This document shows, piece by piece, positions 1 to 5,748 of a DNA stretch of 5,748 nt (positions are counted from its first letter, which is position 1; each line of letters begins with the position of its first letter). The notes under the pieces were generated by a model that worked only from the letters and a program-made list of their open reading frames with translations, was not told the DNA's origin and did not search any database. Location: positions 1 to 5,748 of the forward strand of contig CALAFU010000016.1 of NCBI GenBank assembly GCA_937891325.1. The letters are read 5' to 3'. Made by a program: the position numbers and the translations under genes. The DNA is from an uncultured Candidatus Melainabacteria bacterium. GTDB lineage: Bacteria > Cyanobacteriota > Vampirovibrionia > Gastranaerophilales > Gastranaerophilaceae.

Positions 1-551
1 TTATTGAAACACTAGAAAAGGCTTTATCTTGCATACAAGATGATTTTTCTATTTATTATGAATTAGGTATTTGCCACTTATTAAATGGTACTCCATGCCC
101 TGCAATTAAGTGTTTGATTAAATCTATTCAACTTAATCCGGAAAATTTAAACGCTCAAGTTCAATTGGCACTTGCACATGAACTTGTTGGTGAACAGGAA
201 ATGGCATTGATGATTTATCAACGAATTATTGAAGTTGCACCAGATTTCTTAAAAGCATACAAGCATAAAGCAGCTTTATTGATGAGTTTAGACCAATACA
301 AAGATGCAAGCTCTGTATTTAACAATATTTTAAAAGTAAAACCAACTTATGCAAAAGCGCTATTAGGTATTGGTATTTGTTTTGACAAACTAAAACGCTC
401 GGTTGATGCAATGAGATATTACAAAAAATTCATTGAGCAAAAGCCAGAGTCTTCTCATACTCCGTTTGTTGAAAACAGATTGTTCAAGCTAAAAAACTCA
501 CGTCCAAAAGAAAGACGCTTTAACCTTGTAACAAACCCAATGAACGCTTAA
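1..551 (+). CDS. TPR-repeat protein, 5'-truncated by window edge
   Basis: The reading frame is open from base 3 to the TAA at 549-551 (182 visible residues), so the gene begins upstream of the window; the TTG at 114 is inside a TPR repeat and is not a credible start. Four tandem 34-residue tetratricopeptide units can be aligned at about 45-146, 147-248, 249-350 and 351-452, with the end of an earlier unit before them. The second shows the consensus well: L at position 7, A at 8, A at 20, Y at 24 and P at 32. A basic tail (KNSRPKERR and onward) follows. TPR arrays form helical scaffolds that bind partner proteins; the visible part has no enzymatic domain. No membrane segment is seen. The partner and process cannot be inferred: the only neighbour in view is convergent. 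Family assignment is firm, function unknown. Confidence 0.85.
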   Translation, partial: IETLEKALSCIQDDFSIYYELGICHLLNGTPCPAIKCLIKSIQLNPENLNAQVQLALAHELVGEQEMALMIYQRIIEVAPDFLKAYKHKAALLMSLDQYKDASSVFNNILKVKPTYAKALLGIGICFDKLKRSVDAMRYYKKFIEQKPESSHTPFVENRLFKLKNSRPKERRFNLVTNPMNA

Positions 552-561
552 TATTAGCGTT
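543..561. repeat. Small inverted repeat spanning two convergent stop codons
   Basis: AACGCT (543-548) and AGCGTT (556-561) form a perfect 6-bp inverted repeat around a 7-base loop that contains both stop codons (549-551 on +, 554-556 on -). A second small inverted repeat, TTCAAA/TTTGAA at 566-571 and 575-580, lies just inside the minus-strand gene. Neither is followed by a T-run on either strand, so a classical intrinsic terminator is not supported. It could be a weak bidirectional end signal or chance. Confidence 0.3.
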
Positions 562-2830
562 GAAGTTCAAATATTTTGAATTGACTTGGGTATAACTTGT
601 CAAAGTGGAGAGTATTATCTTCAACCTTGCAATCTTGTTTTTCAAAGTCTTCGCCGTTGAATTGATGTTCGCAAGTTACTGTGTAGTCTGCAGGTAAAGT
701 TATTGATTTGTCAAAGATATCTTCGCCTTGTTTTTCTACTGTAATTTGGTTGCCATTTTCGTCTGTTTCATTGAATTTTTCAGTTGGAGCTTTGTAGTTC
801 GCAACGATTAACAACGCATTTTTCAACGTTTCTTTTGTGATTAACCATGCAACAAAACCGTCATCTTCTTGTAAAATGATTTGAGCTTCGCCTTCGGTTA
901 CAACTTCAAAACTTTTTGCAAGTCTGTTTACTGAATCAAAGCGGTTGAAGAAGTGGTAATTTTTATTTCTTTTCATTGAAATTTCATTACCAACAGTTTT
1001 TTCAACTTCTTTTTGAGTGAAAGACTCATCACCGTCAACGTATAAAACAGGTCTGTTTGCAAATTTACCGCCTGATAAGAATTTATACTTGAACCATTTG
1101 AAGATAGCTCCGTTTTCACCTAATTGAGTTGGATATCTATCAAATGATGAAAATTCTCCGTCTTGGTTGTTGTATGTCTTCAAAACTGATACGTAATTTT
1201 TGCTTTTCAAACCAACATTGTAATTTGTTAATTCTTGGTTATCTTCAGTAATTGCTTCAGGTGTTTTTTCTGCTTGGCAAGGAATATCATTACCCCAAAG
1301 AACGTCAAAATGCATATCTTCGTGGTATTCCTTGTAATACTTATCCCATAGCATATATTCTGCAAGTGTTGCAAAATAAGGGATTTTTGCTTTCATGTGT
1401 TTGTTTAATTCACCTAAAACAAAAGAAGGTGCTCTATAACTAATAGGTACACCATTTGTAGCTGAAACTCTGTCTACAATGTGGTCTACGTGGTCAACTC
1501 TAAAACCGTCAAATCCGTATTCAGATTGGAAGTGTTCTAAATGTTTGATGTAAAAATCAATTACAGGTTTGTTGAACTTGCCGTTTTCCAAATAAACAAA
1601 GTAATATGGAGTTTGACAATCTAGGTTTGCCAATGAAGTTACATCTTTTTCGTCAACGTCATAGTGTTTAAAGATTGGATATCCGCCACATTCGCTCATT
1701 TTGTTAAATACAGGAACACCTGCTGAACACCAAGCGCCACCGCACATTGTCCATAAGCCGGCAGAAGTTAATGCGTTGATAACAACTCCGCTATCTACAA
1801 TGTCTTGTTCTTCAATGTGTTTTGAAGGTTTTACGTTTAATGCTTTTGCAACAATCTCTTTTACTTGTTTTACAAGTTTTTCTTGAGATTTCTTTTCTGC
1901 CATTTTGTTAGAAATTTGTTTTTTATAATCAACTAATTCCTTTGTAATTTCACTGCAAATTTCCTTGTAAGTAGTGCTAATTTCCCCAGCACCGCTTTTT
2001 AAAATTTGTTTGTATAAATCTTTTGCAATGTCTATGTCTTCTTTTGAATGTTCACTCTTTAGCTCTAATTCATCAACTTTTGCACAAATTTTTTCAATAA
2101 GTTCATTGATGTTGTACCAACGTGCAACTTGAGGGTTTGCTAAAACAACTTTTTCAAATCTGCCAGCTTGAGGTAACACATCATAAATTACAGGGTGGCC
2201 TGCAAGTTGAGCAAATTCAATAAACAATTGAACTTGTTCTTTTACGTTGTAGTTCAATGTTTTTTCAATATTTTCATCGTTTAGTTTTGGGCTAACTTCG
2301 CTACTTGTAGGCAAGTACGCACAACCAAAATCGCGAGGTTGAAAAGGTATTAAGTAAACGGTTGTATTAAAGATATTACGCTTTAAATCGCCTGTTGGCA
2401 AAATTAAAATTTGTTTTACCCAATCAAAGAATTTCCCTGGAGTTTCAGAGTAGTTGCCGTTACCAAGTGCTGCAAGGTTAATTAATTTGATATCGTGACC
2501 TTCTTTTTTTAACCAATCAGCGTTTTTAACGTTATTTCTTGCAAGAGGGCTAACTTGATTGTTTTCAAAGCTGAATTTTCCGTCTTTGAAAATACCATTG
2601 TTTTCCCATTTAACTTCTAACGCGCAAAGAGTTTCAGCCGCAGAAAGTTCTTCCAAAGCCTTTAAATGGGGGTAGTTTAAATATCCGTATTTTTCAACGA
2701 TTGAGCGTAATTGTTTTTTTCTATCCTCTGAAAGCTCGTTAAAGTGAGTGTATTCCTTTAATTTTGCATAAACTTCGTTTAGAAATTCATCTTTTCTAAC
2801 TTCTACTTTTTTATCAAATAATTTAAACAT
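554..2830 (-). CDS. Divergent GH13 (alpha-amylase family) protein, cytoplasmic
   Basis: This 758-residue protein is probably a glycoside hydrolase or transglycosylase of clan GH-H acting on alpha-glucosidic bonds. The strongest sign is GFDGFRVDHVDH (439-450), matching GH13 conserved region II, with R444 and candidate nucleophile D446. FATLAEYM (486-493) matches region III, with candidate acid/base E491. TYNNQD (552-557) is the best region IV candidate, with D557 as transition-state stabiliser, and VIYDVLPQ (214-221) the best region I candidate. RPVLYVDGDES (593-603) resembles the segment after region IV. Residues from about 645 look like a C-terminal beta domain. Between regions I and II lies a long insertion with a Lys/Glu-rich helical stretch (about 241-345) and a Cys/Gly-rich loop (361-383). 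No signal peptide or membrane segment is seen. An in-frame TAA two codons before the ATG fixes the start; AAAGGA lies 9 bases upstream. Substrate is unknown, and catalysis is inferred from motif placement. Confidence 0.72.
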   Translation of the reverse strand: MFKLFDKKVEVRKDEFLNEVYAKLKEYTHFNELSEDRKKQLRSIVEKYGYLNYPHLKALEELSAAETLCALEVKWENNGIFKDGKFSFENNQVSPLARNNVKNADWLKKEGHDIKLINLAALGNGNYSETPGKFFDWVKQILILPTGDLKRNIFNTTVYLIPFQPRDFGCAYLPTSSEVSPKLNDENIEKTLNYNVKEQVQLFIEFAQLAGHPVIYDVLPQAGRFEKVVLANPQVARWYNINELIEKICAKVDELELKSEHSKEDIDIAKDLYKQILKSGAGEISTTYKEICSEITKELVDYKKQISNKMAEKKSQEKLVKQVKEIVAKALNVKPSKHIEEQDIVDSGVVINALTSAGLWTMCGGAWCSAGVPVFNKMSECGGYPIFKHYDVDEKDVTSLANLDCQTPYYFVYLENGKFNKPVIDFYIKHLEHFQSEYGFDGFRVDHVDHIVDRVSATNGVPISYRAPSFVLGELNKHMKAKIPYFATLAEYMLWDKYYKEYHEDMHFDVLWGNDIPCQAEKTPEAITEDNQELTNYNVGLKSKNYVSVLKTYNNQDGEFSSFDRYPTQLGENGAIFKWFKYKFLSGGKFANRPVLYVDGDESFTQKEVEKTVGNEISMKRNKNYHFFNRFDSVNRLAKSFEVVTEGEAQIILQEDDGFVAWLITKETLKNALLIVANYKAPTEKFNETDENGNQITVEKQGEDIFDKSITLPADYTVTCEHQFNGEDFEKQDCKVEDNTLHFDKLYPSQFKIFELQR

Positions 2831-2839
2831 GACTTAATA

Positions 2840-2845
2840 TCCTTT
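2840..2845 (-). promoter_or_regulatory. Ribosome binding site of the GH13-like gene
   Basis: The minus strand reads AAAGGA here, 9 bases before the ATG at 2830-2828. With the in-frame TAA just upstream of the ATG, this settles the start codon. Confidence 0.7.
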
Positions 2846-2851
2846 GATGTA

Positions 2852-2861
2852 ATTTTAGCAC
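2852..2861 (-). promoter_or_regulatory. Candidate extended -10 promoter for the GH13-like gene
   Basis: The minus strand reads TG-C-TAAAAT, one mismatch from the extended -10 pattern TGnTATAAT, with the hexamer at 2857-2852. No good -35 hexamer lies 16-18 bases upstream, which extended -10 promoters tolerate. It would give a short leader of under about 20 bases before the coding start. In DNA this AT-rich such matches occur by chance, so the call is tentative. Confidence 0.35.
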
Positions 2862-2955
2862 ATGACAAGCGATTTAGAGTATTTCTAATAAGTTTTCGTA
2901 ACATTAGTTTATTATATTTATGTTTATTGTATTATTAATTTGTAAGTGTTTATTT

Positions 2956-2966
2956 GAAAGGAAGGA
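2956..2966 (+). promoter_or_regulatory. Strong purine-rich ribosome binding site of deoC
   Basis: GAAAGGAAGGA is a double Shine-Dalgarno-like core ending 6 bases before the deoC ATG (2973). An in-frame TAA directly precedes that ATG, so the start is unambiguous. It is the strongest binding site in the window and agrees with deoC's biased codon use. Confidence 0.8.
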
Positions 2967-2972
2967 TTATAA

Positions 2973-3623
2973 ATGAAACCATTAAACGAATACATCGAAC
3001 ACACATTATTAAAACAAGATGCAACTAAAGAACAATTTTTACAATTATTCAAAGAAGCAAAAGAACACAAATTTTTAGGTGTTTGTGTAAACCCAGCTTA
3101 TGTAAAATTAGCTAAAGAAAACTTAGATGGTTCTGGTGTAAAAATCGTTACTGTAGTTGGTTTCCCTTTAGGTGCAAGTGATTCAAACGTTACTGCATTT
3201 GAAGCTAAAACTGCAATTGAACAAGGTGCAGACGAAATCGATATGGTTATGAATGTTTCAGCTATGAAAAATAAAGATTACGATTACATCGTAAACGACG
3301 TTAAAACTGTAAAAGCAGCTTGCGGCGACCACAACTTAAAAGTTATTTTAGAAACAGATTTATTAACAAAAGAAGAAATCGCTAAAGCATGTGAATTATG
3401 TGTTGAAGCTAAAGCAGACTTAGTAAAAACTTCAACAGGTTTTGTTAAAGGTGGCGTAGGTGCTAAACCTGAAGACGTAAAAATTATGCACGATATCGTA
3501 GCTCCTCACGGTATGGAAGTTAAAGCATCAGGCGGTGTACGTTCTAAAGAAGATGCTATGGCTGTAATTGAAGCTGGTGCAACTCGTATCGGTACAAGCT
3601 CTGGTATTAAAATTGTTTCTTAG
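2973..3623 (+). CDS. deoC: Deoxyribose-phosphate aldolase
   Basis: DeoC cleaves 2-deoxy-D-ribose 5-phosphate to glyceraldehyde 3-phosphate and acetaldehyde in the cytoplasm, the last step of deoxynucleoside catabolism. It is a class I (Schiff-base) TIM-barrel aldolase. At 216 residues it has the usual length of the short bacterial form. Seen in sequence: GVCVNPAYV with C38; the DEIDMV strand with catalytic D90; VKTSTGF with Schiff-base lysine K152; VKASGGVR with the second active-site lysine K184; and the phosphate-binding GTSSG at 207-211. All key residues are present. All 15 leucines are encoded by TTA, unlike the mixed usage in flhB, which with the strong ribosome binding site suggests high expression. 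The gene stands alone: it is divergent from the GH13-like gene, has its own terminator, and no other deo-operon member is in view. Confidence 0.96.
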   Translation: MKPLNEYIEHTLLKQDATKEQFLQLFKEAKEHKFLGVCVNPAYVKLAKENLDGSGVKIVTVVGFPLGASDSNVTAFEAKTAIEQGADEIDMVMNVSAMKNKDYDYIVNDVKTVKAACGDHNLKVILETDLLTKEEIAKACELCVEAKADLVKTSTGFVKGGVGAKPEDVKIMHDIVAPHGMEVKASGGVRSKEDAMAVIEAGATRIGTSSGIKIVS

Positions 3624-3652
3624 TTTTAGAATTAAATTTTAAACAATTTTCT

Positions 3653-3691
3653 TAATAAACTCTCCAAAAATTTGGAGGGTTTATTATTTTT
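3653..3691 (+). terminator. Rho-independent terminator of deoC
   Basis: Bases 3653-3668 pair with 3671-3686 in a 16-bp hairpin that includes one T-G wobble and a GC-rich core (CTCC/GGAG). The 2-base loop would in practice open to four or more. TTTTT (3687-3691) follows at once. It starts 29 bases past the deoC stop. There is no T-run on the opposite strand, so it acts rightward only and separates deoC from flhB. Confidence 0.9.
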
Positions 3692-3721
3692 ATTATATTA
3701 TATTAATGTCTAGACTATTAC

Positions 3722-3726
3722 AAAGG
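3722..3726 (+). promoter_or_regulatory. Ribosome binding site of flhB
   Basis: AAAGG lies 7 bases before the ATG at 3734. An in-frame TAA at 3704-3706 with no start codon between makes this ATG the first possible start. The flhB promoter should lie between the deoC terminator and here. Overlapping TATATT hexamers at 3694-3699 and 3699-3704 are possible -10 boxes without a clear -35. Confidence 0.65.
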
Positions 3727-3733
3727 TATCGCA

Positions 3734-4795
3734 ATGGGTGATGAAGACAAACAGTTTGATGCGACCCCCAGAAAACTTGAACAAGCAAGAAAAGAAGGAC
3801 AGGTTGTAAAATCAAAAGACTTCTCAACAGCTATTTCGCTGTTGGTACTTTTTACTGCGATTAATGGCTTAGCACCCTTTATTTGGCAACAAATTACGCA
3901 ACTGTTTGTTCTCCTGTATGAACAGATACCAAACGCGCATATTGATACCGTCGGTTTACCTTATATTTTAACAATGACGCTTATTCCGACAATTTTAATC
4001 ATTGGTCCAATTCTATTTTTAGCATGGTTAATGGCAATTCTGGCTGATTTTATTCAAGTGGGTCCGTTGGTTGCAACTGCGCCATTGATGCCTAAATTAG
4101 ATAAACTTAATCCGACAAAATATTTCAAAAATATTATGTCTGTAAAAACTATGTTTGAATTGGTTAAAAACATCTTAAAAGTATTGATTTTGGGCTTTAT
4201 TGGTTGGTCAGTTTATTCAGCCCACTTAACTGATATTTTACGATTGGCTTCTATTGATAACAATTTTGCCGTAATGATGGAATTCGGTAAATTGATTGTA
4301 GAATTTATCTTTAAAGCATGTCTTGCGTTCTTAATTATCTCCGCAGCCGATTATGGTATGACAAAATGGAAATTCTTGAAAGACCAAAAGATGTCGTTTA
4401 AAGAAATTAAAGATGAATATAAGAACACAGAAGGTGATCCAAACGTAAAAGCGGCTCTTCGTCAACGTCGTATGCAAATGTTACAAAAGGGTATGATGGA
4501 CGCAGTTCCAGAATCAGATTTTGTTGTTAGAAACCCAATTCACGTAGCTTGTGCATTAAAATATGATCAAAAAGAAATGGAATGTCCTGTTTTAACGGCA
4601 AAAGGAACTGAGATGATTGCACGAAAAATTATTGCAATCGCTGAGGAACATAACATTCCTGTAATTGATAACCCTCCTGTTGCAAGAGCTTTATACCGAA
4701 TTGTTGATGTAAATCAATACATTCCGCCAGAATTATACAAAGCTATTGCAGAAATTTTAATTTTTGTGTATAATCTAAAGAAAAAGCCAAATTAA
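3734..4795 (+). CDS. flhB: Flagellar type III export protein FlhB
   Basis: FlhB is the inner-membrane export-apparatus protein that switches the flagellar secretion system from rod/hook to filament substrates. The 353 residues match the family's usual length and plan. The N-terminus (ATPRKLEQARKEGQVVKS) is the family signature. Four hydrophobic segments follow at about 31-62, 79-108, 145-165 and 186-208. Then come the linker EGDPNVKAALRQRR, the cytoplasmic switch domain with the autocleavage site, and the FlhB-type ending (DNPPVARALYRIVDVNQYIPPELYKA... read as IDNPPVARALY then IPPELYKAIAE). That ending favours flagellar FlhB over an injectisome SctU protein. The cleavage motif reads NPIH (267-270) instead of NPTH; Asn and Pro are kept. 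It lies downstream of the deoC terminator and 33 bp ahead of the sigma gene, probably as one transcript. Confidence 0.94.
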   Translation: MGDEDKQFDATPRKLEQARKEGQVVKSKDFSTAISLLVLFTAINGLAPFIWQQITQLFVLLYEQIPNAHIDTVGLPYILTMTLIPTILIIGPILFLAWLMAILADFIQVGPLVATAPLMPKLDKLNPTKYFKNIMSVKTMFELVKNILKVLILGFIGWSVYSAHLTDILRLASIDNNFAVMMEFGKLIVEFIFKACLAFLIISAADYGMTKWKFLKDQKMSFKEIKDEYKNTEGDPNVKAALRQRRMQMLQKGMMDAVPESDFVVRNPIHVACALKYDQKEMECPVLTAKGTEMIARKIIAIAEEHNIPVIDNPPVARALYRIVDVNQYIPPELYKAIAEILIFVYNLKKKPN

Positions 4796-4828
4796 TTTGT
4801 AAAATTGATTTTGAAAAGATCTTAAAAA

Positions 4829-5503
4829 ATGACGCATATGCAAGATAATACAAAGTTAAAAGAGTACATAGACATCGTTCAAAAAGTTGCTAAAGTTGAG
4901 CATCGTCGTATACCTGCGCACATGGTAGAGTACGAAGAGCTTGTTAGTATTGGTATTATTGCAGTTCAATCAATGATTAAAGGCAAAACCGACGAAGAAA
5001 TGGAACGTTATAACTCAGCTTATATAGGCACTGCTGTACGTTGGGCTATTAGAAATGAGTTAAGAAATCGTTACAAATGGTACTCATTAAAACATAAAAA
5101 AGAAGAAGGCGAAGATGAAGAAGGCGTTGAAACTAACGAAGATGGCATCGAAGTAACTCCATCAAAGGTTAGAGAAGCTGTTTACGAAACTATCTTGTCT
5201 ATTGATAGTTTAGCAATGGCAAACTCTGACAACGATTCCCCGTTCGATTTCGTTAAAGATACAAAAGCAATGCCAGATGAAGCTGCTGAAATCGGTGAAA
5301 TGAGTCGTATGATTAAAGAAGCGATTGCAACTTTACCTCAAAAAGATAGAACCATTGTTGAATATCGTTTTTATAGAAACATGCAAGTAAAAGAAATTGC
5401 AAGACAAGTTGGTTTGTCTTCCTCTCGTATTACTCGTATTGTTCAAGCCTCTTTGAATACGGTTAGAGAATACTTGGAAGCTCACGACCAACACGATTTT
5501 TAA
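4829..5503 (+). CDS. FliA-like (sigma-28 type) RNA polymerase sigma factor
   Basis: This 224-residue protein is a sigma-70 family factor nearest to FliA/WhiG, which directs RNA polymerase to late flagellar and motility promoters. Region 2 covers about 11-90: EYEELVSIGIIAVQSMI is the core-binding helix, and YIGTAVRWAIRNELRNRYKW parallels the FliA segment ending in DW.PR, with W84 kept. Region 4 covers about 161-216, with a helix-turn-helix at MQVKEIARQVGLSSSRITRI. LSIDSL (123-128) resembles the SLD segment after region 3 in FliA. The middle is short and partly acidic (about 91-109), so region 3 is reduced. The start follows an in-frame TAA at 4823-4825; the ribosome binding site is weak (AAAGA, 9 bases away), and a second ATG three codons on is the alternative. 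Its place just after flhB supports a flagellar role. The symbol fliA is plausible but not certain. Confidence 0.78.
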   Translation: MTHMQDNTKLKEYIDIVQKVAKVEHRRIPAHMVEYEELVSIGIIAVQSMIKGKTDEEMERYNSAYIGTAVRWAIRNELRNRYKWYSLKHKKEEGEDEEGVETNEDGIEVTPSKVREAVYETILSIDSLAMANSDNDSPFDFVKDTKAMPDEAAEIGEMSRMIKEAIATLPQKDRTIVEYRFYRNMQVKEIARQVGLSSSRITRIVQASLNTVREYLEAHDQHDF

Positions 5504-5507
5504 TCTT

Positions 5508-5748
5508 TTAAATTATGTCGCCTGTTAAAAATTCTTGACCGTTAACGATAATTGCTCCGTCGTCGGTGATTTTTTCAGCAATTCCCTTTAATGTTGTTGA
5601 AAAGTTTTTTATTGTAACCTCTTTGCCGATAAAGTTTGCGTAGCTTTCGTATTCAGATTTTATTGAAATGAAGCCATGCTCTAAAAAGTTTTCATAATCG
5701 TCAAAAAAGTTTTTGCAGAATTTATTTAGAAATTCTTTTTTATCAACA
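5508..5748 (-). CDS. birA: Biotin--[acetyl-CoA-carboxylase] ligase, C-terminal part
   Basis: The minus strand is open from the right edge to the TAA at 5510-5508, giving 79 residues; no start codon is in view, so the gene continues beyond the window. The segment matches the C-terminal end of BirA: SEYESYANFIGKEVTI parallels the lGk-V-v strand, GIAEKITDDGAIIV parallels G-A-gId-dGaLlv, and it ends in the typical GDI-type strand (LTGDII). BirA makes biotinyl-AMP and transfers biotin to the acceptor lysine of the acetyl-CoA carboxylase carrier protein, in the cytoplasm. The catalytic core, and any N-terminal DNA-binding domain that would make it a repressor, lie off-window. It converges on the sigma gene with 4 bp between stops and no terminator hairpin there. 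Confidence 0.78.
   Translation of the reverse strand, partial: VDKKEFLNKFCKNFFDDYENFLEHGFISIKSEYESYANFIGKEVTIKNFSTTLKGIAEKITDDGAIIVNGQEFLTGDII

Larger units (their letters stand above)
2831..2972. other. Divergent intergenic region between the GH13-like gene and deoC
   Basis: These 142 bp must hold the 5' signals of both flanking genes. Ribosome binding sites are clear at each end. A deoC -10 may be TATTAT at 2930-2935, but no convincing -35 precedes it. GTTTATT occurs three times in the same orientation (2907, 2922, 2948), which may be chance in such AT-rich DNA. No riboswitch fold or strong palindromic operator was recognised. Confidence 0.5.

Noticed and set aside
114..551. TTG at 114 as the start of the TPR gene
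   Set aside because: The frame stays open back to base 3 and the residues before 114 belong to a well-formed TPR unit, so the true start is upstream of the window.
1252..1443. Plus-strand open frame of 63 codons
   Set aside because: It lies wholly antisense to the GH13-like gene, has no ribosome binding site and no recognisable domain; a shadow of the coding strand.
1701..1886. Plus-strand open frame of 61 codons
   Set aside because: It is antisense to the GH13-like gene, and its Thr/Phe/Ser-rich composition follows from the reverse complement of the charged insertion and Cys/Gly loop.
554..2830. Assignment to GH77 4-alpha-glucanotransferase (malQ)
   Set aside because: A weak resemblance exists around residues 211-235 (LANP segment), but the GFDGFRVDHVDH and TLAEY motifs and their order fit GH13 better.
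2885..2907. CTAAT/ATTAG inverted repeat as an operator
   Set aside because: Only 5 bp per arm with a 13-base spacer in AT-rich DNA; it does not extend on either side and is expected by chance.
3734..4795. Injectisome export protein (SctU/YscU) in place of FlhB
   Set aside because: The ending IDNPPVARALY followed by IPPELYKAIAE is the flagellar FlhB pattern, and a FliA-like sigma gene follows.
5495..5509. GATT/AATC plus TTTT as a terminator of the sigma gene
   Set aside because: A 4-bp AT-rich stem with a 3-base loop is too weak to count as an intrinsic terminator.

Overview
The window is AT-rich, compact bacterial DNA: four coding regions are complete in it or nearly so, and one partial gene sits at each edge. 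The flagellar export gene flhB with a FliA-type sigma factor directly behind it points to a flagellated (or once flagellated) bacterium. Low GC, AAAGGA-type ribosome binding sites, deoC, birA and a cytoplasmic alpha-amylase-family enzyme would fit a gut Gastranaerophilales (Vampirovibrionia/'Melainabacteria') genome, but this lineage call is inference. A low-GC Firmicute or another flagellated anaerobe cannot be excluded from the sequence alone. There are no tRNA or rRNA genes, no CRISPR array and no mobile element.

Layout. Positions 1-551 (+) hold the C-terminal part of a TPR-repeat protein whose start lies outside the window. Only 2 bp separate its stop from the stop of a convergent 758-residue gene (554-2830, -) for a divergent GH13 alpha-amylase-like protein. 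A 142-bp divergent intergenic region (2831-2972) carries the signals for that gene and for deoC (2973-3623, +), deoxyribose-phosphate aldolase with its full catalytic set. deoC ends in a long rho-independent terminator (about 3653-3691). flhB (3734-4795, +) follows, and 33 bp later a short FliA-like sigma factor (4829-5503, +), probably in the same transcript. At the right edge, 4 bp past the sigma stop, the 3' end of a convergent birA gene (5508-5748, -) is read.

How the genes relate. Three transcription blocks are visible: GH13 leftward, deoC rightward and closed by its own terminator, and flhB-sigma rightward. FlhB is the substrate-specificity switch of the flagellar type III exporter, and a FliA-type sigma transcribes late flagellar genes, so that pair makes functional sense. 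deoC feeds deoxynucleoside carbon into glycolysis, and the GH13 protein probably acts on an intracellular alpha-glucan or oligosaccharide. Their divergent arrangement may reflect shared carbon-supply control, which is only a suggestion.

The most notable points are the unusual GH13 protein (large insertion, altered conserved regions, Cys/Gly loop), an NPIH instead of NPTH autocleavage motif in FlhB, and a FliA-like sigma whose region 3 is shortened and partly replaced by an acidic segment. I found no evidence of a wholly new multi-gene system.
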